Source of the DNA: Balneicella halophila
GTDB lineage: Bacteria > Bacteroidota > Bacteroidia > Bacteroidales > Balneicellaceae
Direction of reading: 5' to 3'
NCBI RefSeq assembly: GCF_003096835.1
Contig: NZ_QENZ01000004.1
Coordinates: 124,001 to 188,000 of the forward strand
Length of the DNA: 64,000 bases
The position numbers were made by a program, and so were the translations under genes. Under the pieces are notes generated by a model. It was given only the letters and a program-made list of their open reading frames with translations, searched no databases and was not told the DNA's origin. Of the stretch, positions 55,182 to 63,596 are shown one piece after another; the stretch's first letter is position 1, and each line of letters begins with the position of its first letter.

Positions 55182-55372
55182 AAAAAACCCGCACCTTCCT
55201 AAATGTCTAAAAAACCCTGTAAAAACATGGGTAGAGTTGCCTTCCGGGTCAAACGTCCACTGGTTTCCGAAGAAACTATGCCGAAGCATATGAGGCCTGT
55301 TTTTGCCGAAAATGAGCTTATCTCTAATGTGATAATTGTTGAGTTTCAGCCATTATAGGAAACATGCGGGTT
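55182..55372 (-). ncRNA. ssrS: 6S RNA candidate (SsrS)
   Basis: A 191-base stretch between zapA and rny whose two ends pair strongly: AACCCGCA at the 5' end with TGCGGGTT near the 3' end, then TTTCCTA with TAGGAA further in, leaving a long irregular hairpin with a central bubble (about 55205-55355). The 3' end runs into T6, so the closing stem doubles as a terminator. The shape, length and place next to zapA fit 6S RNA, which binds RNA polymerase. Not confirmed by a covariance model; another structured RNA is possible. Confidence 0.65.
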
Positions 55373-55408
55373 AATGTTTACCTTTATGTATGTTAAAGAA
55401 CGTTTTTA

Positions 55409-55705
55409 TTAATTATTTATGATGCTGTCCTCCAGCATTATTCTTATTTCTTCCAAATCATTTTCTATGCTATCCTTATCTTGTATCTTGTTTTCTTTAA
55501 TAAGACTGCCTACCACTTCCAAAGCTACCCCAGCCATAATTTTCTCCTGACTTAGAGTGCTGTGTTTTGTCTCATTTTGCCAAGTTCTAATCTTGTCATT
55601 TAATAACTTAGCTGCTTTCCTTAAGACTTCCTCCTCCTCTGTGGTCACTGTCAACGGAAAATGGTGTTCCGCTATATACAAGTTTATGGATATCTTTTTT
55701 TCCAT
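55409..55705 (-). CDS. zapA: Cell division protein ZapA
   Basis: A 98-residue protein with the ZapA pattern: KKISINLYIAEHHFPLTVTTEEEEVLRKAAKLLNDKI followed by a helical C-terminal dimerisation part. It bundles FtsZ filaments at the division site. The ATG at 55705 shares one base with the stop of the upstream coiled-coil gene. The structured RNA follows it on the same strand. Confidence 0.92.
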   Translation of the reverse strand: MEKKISINLYIAEHHFPLTVTTEEEEVLRKAAKLLNDKIRTWQNETKHSTLSQEKIMAGVALEVVGSLIKENKIQDKDSIENDLEEIRIMLEDSIINN

Positions 55706-56007
55706 CACAAGTTTTGAATTAATACCATGCACTGATCAATCTCCCGCATCAGCTTTGAAATTTGCATCTTAGCCTCGCTTGATTCTCCATCTCCCTGCAC
55801 CGCTTTAGCCAATTTCAATATGTTATAATCCTCTTGTAGTTGTTGCAATTGGTTTTGCATCTCCTCTTTCTCTACATCCCAAGACTTTTTCTCCAATTCC
55901 AACTCTGAAACACGTTCTTTTAATCTTTCGTTTAATGTAACTAAGACTAAAACCATTCGCTTAATCTCGACAATGGTATCTGTCAAATAGCTTTCATCAT
56001 GTTCCAT
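55705..56007 (-). CDS. Small coiled-coil protein coupled to ZapA
   Basis: A 100-residue protein that is almost wholly helical, with a leucine/glutamate heptad pattern (LNERLKERVSELELEKKSWDVEKEEMQNQLQQLQ) predicting a coiled coil, and ending LMREIDQCMVLIQNL. The ATG at 56007 is used because the promoter lies just upstream. It overlaps zapA by one base. By position it could play the ZapB role of linking ZapA to the divisome; there is no direct sequence evidence for that. Confidence 0.8.
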   Translation of the reverse strand: MEHDESYLTDTIVEIKRMVLVLVTLNERLKERVSELELEKKSWDVEKEEMQNQLQQLQEDYNILKLAKAVQGDGESSEAKMQISKLMREIDQCMVLIQNL

Positions 56008-56015
56008 ATTAATTA

Positions 56016-56047
56016 CAAATATAAGGTTTTTGTGCCAAATAGACAAA
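56016..56047 (-). promoter_or_regulatory. Promoter of the coiled-coil/zapA genes (TTTG-N20-TATATTTG)
   Basis: On the minus strand TTTG (56047-56044) and TATATTTG (56023-56016) are separated by 20 bases. The ATG at 56007 is only eight bases beyond, so the leader is very short or absent. Confidence 0.65.
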
Positions 56048-56075
56048 ATTTGATGAATTGTCTATAGGAACAAGA

Positions 56076-56723
56076 TTATAGTTTTCTGCAACGAAGCATA
56101 TCCCTTTTCCCTGGAGGTCCTGGTAGTCTTTTCACTTCTAAACCTAATTCTCTGAACGCCCGCTTTACAGTGCCTTTTGTGGAATAGGTCGTTACGAAAC
56201 CTCCTTTTGTGAGAGTCGATGATACTTTTTTAATAATGTTGGGTGCCCACATCTCTGGCTGTTTGTCGGGTGCAAATGCATCGTAATAAATCAAGTCATA
56301 CTGTTCTGTAAATTCATAATCCAATAAGTCAGCTTGAATTTTCTTTAGACAAAAATATGGTGTGATATCGACTGTTTTATCACATGGGATAGCATGTAAT
56401 TGTTCCAGTAATTTTGCCCTTCCTTTCCCAAAGTCTAACTGCTTAGTTATTTCTTTACTTAGGAAATTTTTTTCAATAGAATGATAGATAATTTTCTTCT
56501 TTTGTCTTGATGTTTCTTCGCAAGTAAGTAGTGCATTGAGCCCGGTTCCAAACCCTATCTCTAAGATGCGACTTTGCTCATTTGTTAGTTGCTGAAATCC
56601 CGCCTGTATATAAACATGATTTGATTCTTGTATGGCTCCATGGATAGAATGATAATGTTCTTGTAAATCCTCACGAAATAGGGTGGTAGACCCATCTTCC
56701 GTTACTTTTATTTTAGGTGTCAT
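56076..56723 (-). CDS. mnmD: tRNA 5-methylaminomethyl-2-thiouridine methyltransferase MnmD
   Basis: A 215-residue methyltransferase completing the mnm5 group on U34 of tRNA. SAM motif I is ILEIGFGTGLNALLTCE; the later YDLIYYDAFAPDKQPEMW and FVTTYSTKGTVKRAF, then PGPPGKRDMLRC, are typical of MnmC(o)/MnmD. It lacks the FAD-dependent domain of the E. coli MnmC fusion, as is usual for stand-alone MnmD. It acts on the same position as MnmE at 12.6 kb. ATGA overlap with the upstream MATE gene. Confidence 0.95.
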   Translation of the reverse strand: MTPKIKVTEDGSTTLFREDLQEHYHSIHGAIQESNHVYIQAGFQQLTNEQSRILEIGFGTGLNALLTCEETSRQKKKIIYHSIEKNFLSKEITKQLDFGKGRAKLLEQLHAIPCDKTVDITPYFCLKKIQADLLDYEFTEQYDLIYYDAFAPDKQPEMWAPNIIKKVSSTLTKGGFVTTYSTKGTVKRAFRELGLEVKRLPGPPGKRDMLRCRKL

Positions 56724-58135
56724 TTAGGACGTTTTTTTAGAATGAGAAGAAATCCAATGAAAAGAATTACACCTTTCAAGATACTTGTAATATTGTATGA
56801 CCACCAAACGCCGGTGATAGGAACTAGCTCTTGGGGAATATATGAGGAAAATTCTGGTAGTGCCCAAGCTAAACTGCCCGTAAAAAGTAGTGCCAGAGGT
56901 ATACGTGCCACATTAATTGAGACACTGGTTATAGCAACGGGAACAGACCTCCCTATTCCATTGAACGCCCCACTGGAGATGATTTCCAGACACATAAATG
57001 CTTGCGATATTGAGAGTATTAATAAATAAACAACACCCAAATTGTATATTTCAGATTCTTCTGGAGATATAAATAAGCCAAAAATGAAGTCACCATGGAA
57101 AATGAAGAGATATGTTGCTACAATTCCAAACCCAATACCCAATTTAAGTGCCGTAAAGAAACCTTTACGTATTCGTTCCCAATTTTCTGCTCCATAATTT
57201 TGCCCGGTAAATGTACCTAGAGCTGTTGCAAAACCACTGGCTGTCATCCATGACAGTGCCTCAATTTGTGCCCCAATAGATTGCACCGAGATGGGGCGAC
57301 CGTCCCCATGTGCTGCATTGATGACAATCTTTGCCATAACCATTGTTACGAAAGCAAGAAACAAGGATTGCAATGAGAGTGGTCCTCCAATTTTAAAAAT
57401 TCTGTTGAGGTATTGTAAATCAAAATGAAATTTGTGCAAAGGAAGAAAATAAAGTCTTGTTTTAAACGGTTGTTTAAAGTATAGGATTAGCAAGAAAGTC
57501 ACAAATACAATCATCTGAGAAATTACGGTAGCGTAAGCTGCACCTGCTACACCCCATTTAGGGAAAGGTCCCCAACCTAAAATAAGACAGGGGTCTAAAA
57601 CAAGATTAATACCCAGACCAATACTGGTAACTAATAAGGGGATTTTCGTATTACCAATTCCATTGTATGTTCCTGTGAAGGAGAGGTTCGTGTAGCTAAA
57701 AGGCATGCCTATGGCTACAATGGATAAGTATTTTACAGAGGCTTCATTAATTTTAGGATTTTCAATACCAAAGAGTCCAATAATATCTGGAGCCATAAGA
57801 TAAATAAAAAAAGCATAAACACTGGACAGGAGCAAAGCCGTGGTGGTAGCATTTCGGATATATTTTAACGCATCAGGTAGGTTGTCCCTGCCAATAGACT
57901 GGGCAATATTAACTTCACCTCCTAATTTTGTAAAAAAGATAATAGAGCGACCTACCCAAACGATATAGAATGCTGTTCCCACACCACTAACAATTTCACT
58001 GCCTAGCGAGCCAAGTATGGCCATATCAACCAAATTGTACGACATTTGCACAAAAGAGGTCAATATCACAGGAATTGCTAATTTTACCAATTGTGAAGAT
58101 ATGTTGCCTTTTGTAAGTTGATTGATTTGCGCCAT
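56720..58135 (-). CDS. MATE family efflux transporter
   Basis: A 471-residue membrane protein with 12 helices and MATE hallmarks in both halves: LAIPVILTSFVQMSYNLVDMAILG at the N-terminus and FKIGGPLSLQSLFLAFVTMVMAKI at the centre. It exports organic cations or drugs with Na+ or H+. It overlaps mnmD by four bases, and is divergent from dinB with start regions facing each other. Confidence 0.93.
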   Translation of the reverse strand: MAQINQLTKGNISSQLVKLAIPVILTSFVQMSYNLVDMAILGSLGSEIVSGVGTAFYIVWVGRSIIFFTKLGGEVNIAQSIGRDNLPDALKYIRNATTTALLLSSVYAFFIYLMAPDIIGLFGIENPKINEASVKYLSIVAIGMPFSYTNLSFTGTYNGIGNTKIPLLVTSIGLGINLVLDPCLILGWGPFPKWGVAGAAYATVISQMIVFVTFLLILYFKQPFKTRLYFLPLHKFHFDLQYLNRIFKIGGPLSLQSLFLAFVTMVMAKIVINAAHGDGRPISVQSIGAQIEALSWMTASGFATALGTFTGQNYGAENWERIRKGFFTALKLGIGFGIVATYLFIFHGDFIFGLFISPEESEIYNLGVVYLLILSISQAFMCLEIISSGAFNGIGRSVPVAITSVSINVARIPLALLFTGSLAWALPEFSSYIPQELVPITGVWWSYNITSILKGVILFIGFLLILKKRPK

Positions 58136-58158
58136 ATATTTTTTGCTTTTTACGAGGA

Positions 58159-58166
58159 CAAAAGTA
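58159..58166 (-). promoter_or_regulatory. -7 promoter box for the MATE gene
   Basis: TACTTTTG on the minus strand matches TAnnTTTG, 24 bases before the MATE ATG at 58135 and only ten bases upstream of the proposed dinB start on the other strand. Confidence 0.45.
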
Positions 58167-58175
58167 TTACTTAAG

Positions 58176-59273
58176 TTGAAACGAGAAAAGAAAATAAGAA
58201 AGATAATTCATATGGATATGGATGCATTTTACGCATCCGTAGAGCAGTTGGATTTCCCGGAGCTACGCGGTAAGCCCATAGCGGTTGGCGGGGGCACTCA
58301 GCGGGGAGTCGTTGCTGCCGCTAGCTATGAAGCAAGAAAATATGGGGTGCGTTCAGCTATGTCTAATGCAGAAGCACTACGAAGGTGCCCTCATATCATT
58401 TTTGTGAAGTCAAGATCCCGTCGTTATAAAGAAATCTCTCAGAAATTGATGGCAATGTTCCATGAATATACTGACCTCGTAGAACCCTTGTCGATAGATG
58501 AAGCTTTTTTGGATGTTACGGAAAACAAGAAAGAAGAACCCTATGCTATGTCTATTGCAGAAGAAATTCGCAGTCGTGTGAAAAAAGAATTCGGGCTTAC
58601 CGTCTCTGCAGGAGTTTCATACAATAAGTTCTTAGCTAAAACGGCATCTGATGTGAATAAACCTGATGGCATGTTCGTTATTACACCTAAGAGAACGCAG
58701 CAGTTTTTAGATATTCTTCCGATTCGCAGATTTCATGGTGTGGGTAAGGTCACTGCCAAGAAAATGACGCGTTTGGGAATAGAGAATGGCAAAGACTTGA
58801 AAGAATTCTTAGAAAATGATTTGGTAAGGCATTTTGGGAAAGTTGGGCATTTCTATTACAATATTGTAAGAGGTATTGACAACAGACCTGTACAGGCTGA
58901 TAGGGTGCGCAAATCAATAGGTACTGAAGAAACATTCTTGACAGATATTACTGATAGAGAACAGGTGGTGGAAGCTTTGGAGGAAATCGCCAAAGAGTTG
59001 AATCGTAGAGCTATGCAAAAGAACGTAGGTGGCTATACTATTACTTTAAAGGTGAAATACAGTGATTTTAAGAAAATATCACGGAGCAGAACCTATGGCA
59101 AACCGATATACAGAACAAAAGCGATTGAAAACGCCTCTTTATTTTTATGGGATAAAATACCTATGGAACAAGGAATTCGTTTGCTTGGCATTACTTTGTC
59201 AAAATTAGTTGCCCTTTCCTCGTTGTCTGCCGAGAAGCAAATCCAAAAGGATTTATTTTCAGAAATTGGATAG
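58176..59273 (+). CDS. dinB: DNA polymerase IV
   Basis: A 365-residue Y-family translesion polymerase. Palm motifs are KIIHMDMDAFYASVEQ and SIDEAFLDVT (catalytic Asp and Glu), with YEARKYGVRSAM in the fingers and a C-terminal little-finger domain. The first ATG (58212) would cut into the first beta strand ending at KIIH, which carries the catalytic Asp, so I place the start at the TTG at 58176, giving MKREKKIRKIIHMDMD. Longer starts run into the MATE promoter. It bypasses damaged template with low fidelity. Confidence 0.9.
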   Translation: MKREKKIRKIIHMDMDAFYASVEQLDFPELRGKPIAVGGGTQRGVVAAASYEARKYGVRSAMSNAEALRRCPHIIFVKSRSRRYKEISQKLMAMFHEYTDLVEPLSIDEAFLDVTENKKEEPYAMSIAEEIRSRVKKEFGLTVSAGVSYNKFLAKTASDVNKPDGMFVITPKRTQQFLDILPIRRFHGVGKVTAKKMTRLGIENGKDLKEFLENDLVRHFGKVGHFYYNIVRGIDNRPVQADRVRKSIGTEETFLTDITDREQVVEALEEIAKELNRRAMQKNVGGYTITLKVKYSDFKKISRSRTYGKPIYRTKAIENASLFLWDKIPMEQGIRLLGITLSKLVALSSLSAEKQIQKDLFSEIG

Positions 59274-59368
59274 AAAGTTGCGCTGTGATAAATAAGCTTA
59301 TTGATTATTTAAATAAGATAAAAAGGTATTTTTCCTTTTCTCAATTATATTAATTCTAAATTATTGGT

Positions 59369-59376
59369 TATTTTTG
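59369..59376 (+). promoter_or_regulatory. -7 promoter box for the E2-E1 operon
   Basis: TATTTTTG matches TAnnTTTG, 40 bases before the E2 ATG at 59417. Confidence 0.5.
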
Positions 59377-59416
59377 TGTAGAATTGAATTTTTGGAATCA
59401 AAAAAAGATAAATAAT

Positions 59417-60751
59417 ATGTCCACATTTAACATTGTAGCTCCTAAACTGGGAGAAAGCGTTCAAGAGGTAACCATTACCAAATGGTTTATGAAAGTTGGT
59501 GATATGGTTCAGGAAGATGACCTGCTTATGGAAGTCGGTTCTGACAAGGTCGATTCGGAAATTCCCTCACCTGTAGAAGGAAAAATTATTGAAATAAAAC
59601 ATGAAGAAGGCGATGTTGTTCCTGTGGGTGATGTAATCGCTGTTATTTCATTAGATGGAGAAGGCGAAGTAGTAGAAAGCAAGAAGGATGCTGTTGATAA
59701 AACGGCAGAGGCAAAAGAAAACGGACCTGCTGATGGTGAAGAAAACGAAGAGACTGCCGTTGCTAATGATGATGAGCAAGCTGACGACACACCAAAGAGT
59801 GATGATAAACGTTTTTATTCTCCATTGGTTAAAAATATTGCTAAAAAAGAAGGCATTTCTGCTGACGAATTGGCAAGCATCGAGGGAAATGGAGCGAATG
59901 GGCGTGTTCAAAAAGCGGATATTTTAAAATATTTAGAAAATAGAAAATCAGATCGAGGAGCTACTGAGCAAAAAGAGGCTCCAAAAGAGGATGCGAAAAA
60001 AGAGGTGAAACCTGAGCCTAAAGCATCTACATCAGCATCAGGAGATGATACGATTATAGAAATGAACAGAATGCGCAAGATTATTGCTGATAAAATGTCA
60101 GAATCTAAGCATACTGCTCCGCATGTAACGTCTATGGTAGAGGCTGATGTTACTAATGTAGTTAAGTGGCGCAATGCTCATAAGAAAGCATTCCAAGAGC
60201 GTGAAGGTAGAAAGCTTACCTATATGCCTATTATTATTGAAGCAGTGGTAAAGGCCTTACGTGATTTCCCAAGAGTAAATGCACACCTAAATGGATATAC
60301 GATTACAGAAAAGAAAGATATCAACATGGGTATTGCAGTATCTACAAATAGCGGAGACCTTATGGTACCTGTTATTAAGAATGCCGACCATATGAATCTA
60401 GTAGGCATAACAGCAGAATTGGATCGATTAGCAGAAGGTGCACGTACCGGTGATATCAATGTTGATGATTTACAAGGTGGGACTTTTACTATTTCGAACT
60501 TCGGTTCTTTCCGAAATGTAATGGGAACACCAATTATCAATATTCCTGAAGTAGCAATTCTTGCAGTAGGAACCATAGAAAAGAAACCAGCTGTAATAGA
60601 AACTCCTGAGGGAGATTTGATTGTGCCACGCAGCAAAATGTTCCTTTCCTTATCATATGATCATCGAGTAATTGACGGTATGCTAGGAGGCTCATTCTTA
60701 CGTAAAGTAGCCGATTATCTAGAGGAATTTGATACAAACAGAACACTATAA
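59417..60751 (+). CDS. 2-oxoacid dehydrogenase E2 (lipoyl acyltransferase)
   Basis: A 444-residue protein with the three E2 parts: an N-terminal lipoyl domain (VGSDKVDSEIPSP with the lipoyl Lys), an acidic linker (~85-140), a peripheral subunit-binding domain (FYSPLVKNIAKKEGISADEL, then GANGRVQKADILKYL), a second linker, and the catalytic domain ending SYDHRVIDGMLGGSF with the active His and Asp. The single lipoyl domain and the fused E1 downstream favour a branched-chain 2-oxoacid complex, though pyruvate is not excluded. E3 is not in the window. ATG chosen at 59417 by family alignment. Confidence 0.93.
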   Translation: MSTFNIVAPKLGESVQEVTITKWFMKVGDMVQEDDLLMEVGSDKVDSEIPSPVEGKIIEIKHEEGDVVPVGDVIAVISLDGEGEVVESKKDAVDKTAEAKENGPADGEENEETAVANDDEQADDTPKSDDKRFYSPLVKNIAKKEGISADELASIEGNGANGRVQKADILKYLENRKSDRGATEQKEAPKEDAKKEVKPEPKASTSASGDDTIIEMNRMRKIIADKMSESKHTAPHVTSMVEADVTNVVKWRNAHKKAFQEREGRKLTYMPIIIEAVVKALRDFPRVNAHLNGYTITEKKDINMGIAVSTNSGDLMVPVIKNADHMNLVGITAELDRLAEGARTGDINVDDLQGGTFTISNFGSFRNVMGTPIINIPEVAILAVGTIEKKPAVIETPEGDLIVPRSKMFLSLSYDHRVIDGMLGGSFLRKVADYLEEFDTNRTL

Positions 60752-60767
60752 TAACCCTATAACTGAA

Positions 60768-62819
60768 ATGAAAAAGAAGTACGAAAAGATATACGGAGTG
60801 AAAAAAACTCCTAAAGAGACCTTAGAGCAGTGGTATTATTTGATGCAATTAGGGCGCATCATTGATGAGAAAGCTCCTAATTATTTGAAACAAGCGATTG
60901 GCTGGTCATATCATGCACCTTATGCAGGACATGATGGTATTCAGCTGGCTATTGGTCAGGTATTTGACAAAGAAACAGATCACTTATTCCCTTATTATAG
61001 AGATATGCTTACGGCAATATCAGCAGGACAAACAGCAGAGGAAACCATTTTAAATGGTATCTCCAAAGCTGATGACCCAGCAAGTGGAGGACGTCACATG
61101 TCCAATCACTTTGCGAAGCCGGAGTGGAATATGCATAATGTCTCTTCATGTACTGGTAACCATACCTTGCATGCAGTCGGTGTGGCACGTGCCATGAAAA
61201 AGTATGATCATAAAGGTGTGGCGATAAGTTCACAAGGCGACTCTTCAGTTTCAGAGGGCTATGTTTATGAAGCGTTTAATGGAGCATCTCGTGAGAAATT
61301 GCCTGTTGTTTTCGTTATTCAGGACAATGGATACGGTATTTCTGTACCTAAGGAAGTACAGACAGCCAATAGAAAAGTGGCTGACAACTTTGCAGGAATG
61401 AAAAACCTGCGAGTGATTCATTGTAATGGTAAAGATGTGTTTGATTCTATGAATGCGATGACCGAAGCGAAAAAACATGCCTTGGAACACAGCGAGCCTG
61501 TGATTTTACAAGCTAACTGTGTGCGTATCGGTTCACATTCGAACTCAGACCGTCATGACTTGTATCGTGATGAGGGAGAATTGACGTATGTAAAAGCCTA
61601 TGATCCGCTTAGTAAGTTTCGTAGAATGTTGATGAGATATGAACGTTTTACAGAAGAAGAACTAGATGCTATTGAAGAACGAGCTATTGAGGAGGTAAAA
61701 AAAGCACATAAAAAAGCGATTGTAGCTAAAGATCCAGACCCAGAAAGTATTCACGACTTTGTGATTGGTGAAGCCTATGTTTCTGAAAAATACCCTGAAG
61801 GATTGCCTAATGGGGACGAAGGAGAGACCATGAAGCTCATCGGGGCCTTGAATAGTACGCTGAAAGCAGAGTTTCGTCATAATCCTGACACCTACTTATG
61901 GGGACAGGATGTTTCCAATAAAGATAAAGGTGGAATATTCAACGTAACAAAAGGTATGGAAGATGAGTTCGGTAGTGAGCGTATCTTCAATGCACCAATT
62001 GCAGAGGATTTCATCATGGGAACTGCAAACGGAATGAGTCGTTTTGACCAAAAAATTCGCGTAGTCGTAGAGGGAGCCGAGTTTGCTGACTATTTCTGGC
62101 CAGCAATGGAACAGTTTGTAGATACCAGTCATGATTATTGGCGTTCTAATGGTGCATTCTCACCAAATATCACTGTGCGTTTAGCTTCAGGAGGTTACAT
62201 TGGTGGTGGATTGTACCATTCACAAAATATAGAAGCGACCCTTACCACTTTCCCTGGTTGTAGAGTTGTGTATCCTTCCTATGCTGATGATGCTGCCGGG
62301 CTACTTCGTACGTGTATGCGTTCCAAAGGTTTAAACGTATTTATGGAGCCTAAAGCATTGTATAATGCACCTATAGCTGAGGCAGCAGTCCCAGAGGATT
62401 TTGAAGTGCCGTTTGGCAAATGCCGTGTACGCAGAGAGGGAACTGATATGACCATTATAACTTATGGAAATACGACACATATGTGTGTGAGTGTTGCAGA
62501 AGAAGTTGCCAAAGAAGAGGGTAAAGAAATTGAAGTGATTGATTTACGTTCGTTATTGCCATTGGACAAAGAAGGCATATTAAAGTCTGTGAAAAAAACC
62601 AATAAGGTCTTAGTTGTACATGAAGACAAAGTGTTCAGTGGATTTGGTGCTGAGGTAGCTTCAATGATTGCTTCAGAAGCATTTGAACACTTAGATGCCC
62701 CGGTAGAGCGTGTAGGATCAACCTTTACACCTGTAGGCTTTAATAGAATTTTAGAAAAAGCTATTTTGCCGAATGAGGAGAAAATTAAGGAAGCTGCAAC
62801 CAAATTGCTCAAATTTTAA
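60768..62819 (+). CDS. 2-oxoacid dehydrogenase E1, fused alpha and beta subunits
   Basis: A 683-residue thiamine-diphosphate enzyme in which E1-alpha (~1-330) and E1-beta (~360-683) are one chain, as is common in Bacteroidota. The alpha part has YYRDMLTAI, ASGGRHMSNHF and the TPP motif GDSSVSEGYVYEAFNGA with QDNGYGIS; the beta part has NAPIAEDFIMGTANGM and VVVEGAEFADYFWPAMEQF. It decarboxylates a 2-oxoacid, probably branched-chain, and passes the acyl group to E2. The ATG at 60768 lies 16 bases after the E2 stop; an earlier start would overlap E2. Confidence 0.93.
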   Translation: MKKKYEKIYGVKKTPKETLEQWYYLMQLGRIIDEKAPNYLKQAIGWSYHAPYAGHDGIQLAIGQVFDKETDHLFPYYRDMLTAISAGQTAEETILNGISKADDPASGGRHMSNHFAKPEWNMHNVSSCTGNHTLHAVGVARAMKKYDHKGVAISSQGDSSVSEGYVYEAFNGASREKLPVVFVIQDNGYGISVPKEVQTANRKVADNFAGMKNLRVIHCNGKDVFDSMNAMTEAKKHALEHSEPVILQANCVRIGSHSNSDRHDLYRDEGELTYVKAYDPLSKFRRMLMRYERFTEEELDAIEERAIEEVKKAHKKAIVAKDPDPESIHDFVIGEAYVSEKYPEGLPNGDEGETMKLIGALNSTLKAEFRHNPDTYLWGQDVSNKDKGGIFNVTKGMEDEFGSERIFNAPIAEDFIMGTANGMSRFDQKIRVVVEGAEFADYFWPAMEQFVDTSHDYWRSNGAFSPNITVRLASGGYIGGGLYHSQNIEATLTTFPGCRVVYPSYADDAAGLLRTCMRSKGLNVFMEPKALYNAPIAEAAVPEDFEVPFGKCRVRREGTDMTIITYGNTTHMCVSVAEEVAKEEGKEIEVIDLRSLLPLDKEGILKSVKKTNKVLVVHEDKVFSGFGAEVASMIASEAFEHLDAPVERVGSTFTPVGFNRILEKAILPNEEKIKEAATKLLKF

Positions 62820-62833
62820 AAACATAGTAGAAA

Positions 62834-63352
62834 ATGAAGAAGATAGGTTTATATTATAATTTTGATACAGTAAAGACCAAGCGAGTTGCTAATAAAATAA
62901 AGGAAGCTTTTGAAAATTCCGGGGAGTATGAAATCGTGGCTGTCGATGTAGATGAAAAATTGACAGAAGAGCAATTTATGGAATATGATTATATGCTTTT
63001 AGGAGCTGCTACATGGATGGATGGCGAATTGCCGTATTATTGGGATGAATTCGTTCCCGCTATGGAAGATTTAGACATGAACGGAAAACATATAGCTATT
63101 TTTGGTTTAGGAGACCAAAAAAACGGTACCGAAAATTTCCAAGATGCTATTGGCCTTTTAGGATATTTGTTGGAAGATAGAGGAGCTAAACTCTATGGAT
63201 TTACAAATACCGAAGGCTATGAATTTGAAGAATCATATGGCGTTAGAGACGACAAATTCATGGGACTTTCTATTGATATTGAAAACCAAGCTGCCTTGAC
63301 AGACGAGCGCATAGAAGCTTGGGTAAAACAATTGCAAGAAGAAGGATTTTAA
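62834..63352 (+). CDS. Flavodoxin-domain protein with altered phosphate loop
   Basis: A 172-residue protein of flavodoxin size and fold: KKIGLYYNFDTVKTKRVANKI, LLGAATWMDGELPYYWDEF (60s loop) and IFGLGDQKNGTENFQDAIGLL (90s loop). The usual phosphate loop with GxDTGNT is replaced by NFDTVKT, losing the Gly and the Asn, so FMN binding may be weaker or altered. It follows E1 by 14 bases. It may carry electrons for an unknown partner; a direct link to the dehydrogenase is only positional. Confidence 0.85.
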   Translation: MKKIGLYYNFDTVKTKRVANKIKEAFENSGEYEIVAVDVDEKLTEEQFMEYDYMLLGAATWMDGELPYYWDEFVPAMEDLDMNGKHIAIFGLGDQKNGTENFQDAIGLLGYLLEDRGAKLYGFTNTEGYEFEESYGVRDDKFMGLSIDIENQAALTDERIEAWVKQLQEEGF

Positions 63353-63380
63353 GAAGAATAACTTTTTACTTTTATGAAGG

Positions 63381-63401
63381 AGGAGACCGTCGCGGTCTCC
63401 T
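63381..63401 (+). terminator. Strong terminator after the flavodoxin gene
   Basis: A perfect nine-pair stem (AGGAGACCG with CGGTCTCCT), TCG loop, then T5. Confidence 0.9.
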
Positions 63402-63403
63402 TT

Positions 63404-63437
63404 TTTGTGGAAATTTCGAAGAAATAACTTATCTTTG
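63404..63437 (+). promoter_or_regulatory. Promoter of tRNA-Leu
   Basis: TTTG at 63404-63407 and TATCTTTG at 63430-63437 are 22 bases apart; the tRNA begins 18 bases after the -7 box. The TTTG lies within the T-run of the preceding terminator. Confidence 0.65.
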
Positions 63438-63455
63438 CGCCACCAAAAAACACTT

Positions 63456-63540
63456 ACCCAGGTGGTGGAATTGGTAGACACGCTAGGTTGAGGGCCTAGT
63501 GCCTATTGTTGGCGTGCGGGTTCAAGTCCCGCTCTGGGTA
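63456..63540 (+). tRNA. tRNA-Leu (anticodon GAG)
   Basis: An 85-base tRNA with acceptor ACCCAGG (63456-63462) pairing with TCTGGGT, anticodon stem CTAGG/CCTAG with GAG at 63490-63492, a long variable arm (TGCCTATTGTTGGCG) as expected for Leu, and T arm GCGGG/CCCGC. Discriminator A; CCA not encoded. Confidence 0.96.
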
Positions 63541-63554
63541 CATCGGCAAAGATA

Positions 63555-63587
63555 AAAGACGTTAACTGTTAGTTAGTTAGCGTCTTT
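63555..63587. terminator. Bidirectional terminator between tRNA-Leu and the GreA-family gene
   Basis: AAAGACG at 63555-63561 pairs with CGTCTTT at 63581-63587 and the stem continues inward (TTAACT with AGTTAG, imperfect), followed by T on the plus strand. Confidence 0.75.
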
Positions 63588-63596
63588 TTTTCATTA

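Noticed and set aside
59291-59302. 12-base palindrome AATAAGCTTATT after dinB as terminator or operator
   Set aside because: It has no loop and no T-run, and AT-rich palindromes of this length are expected by chance.
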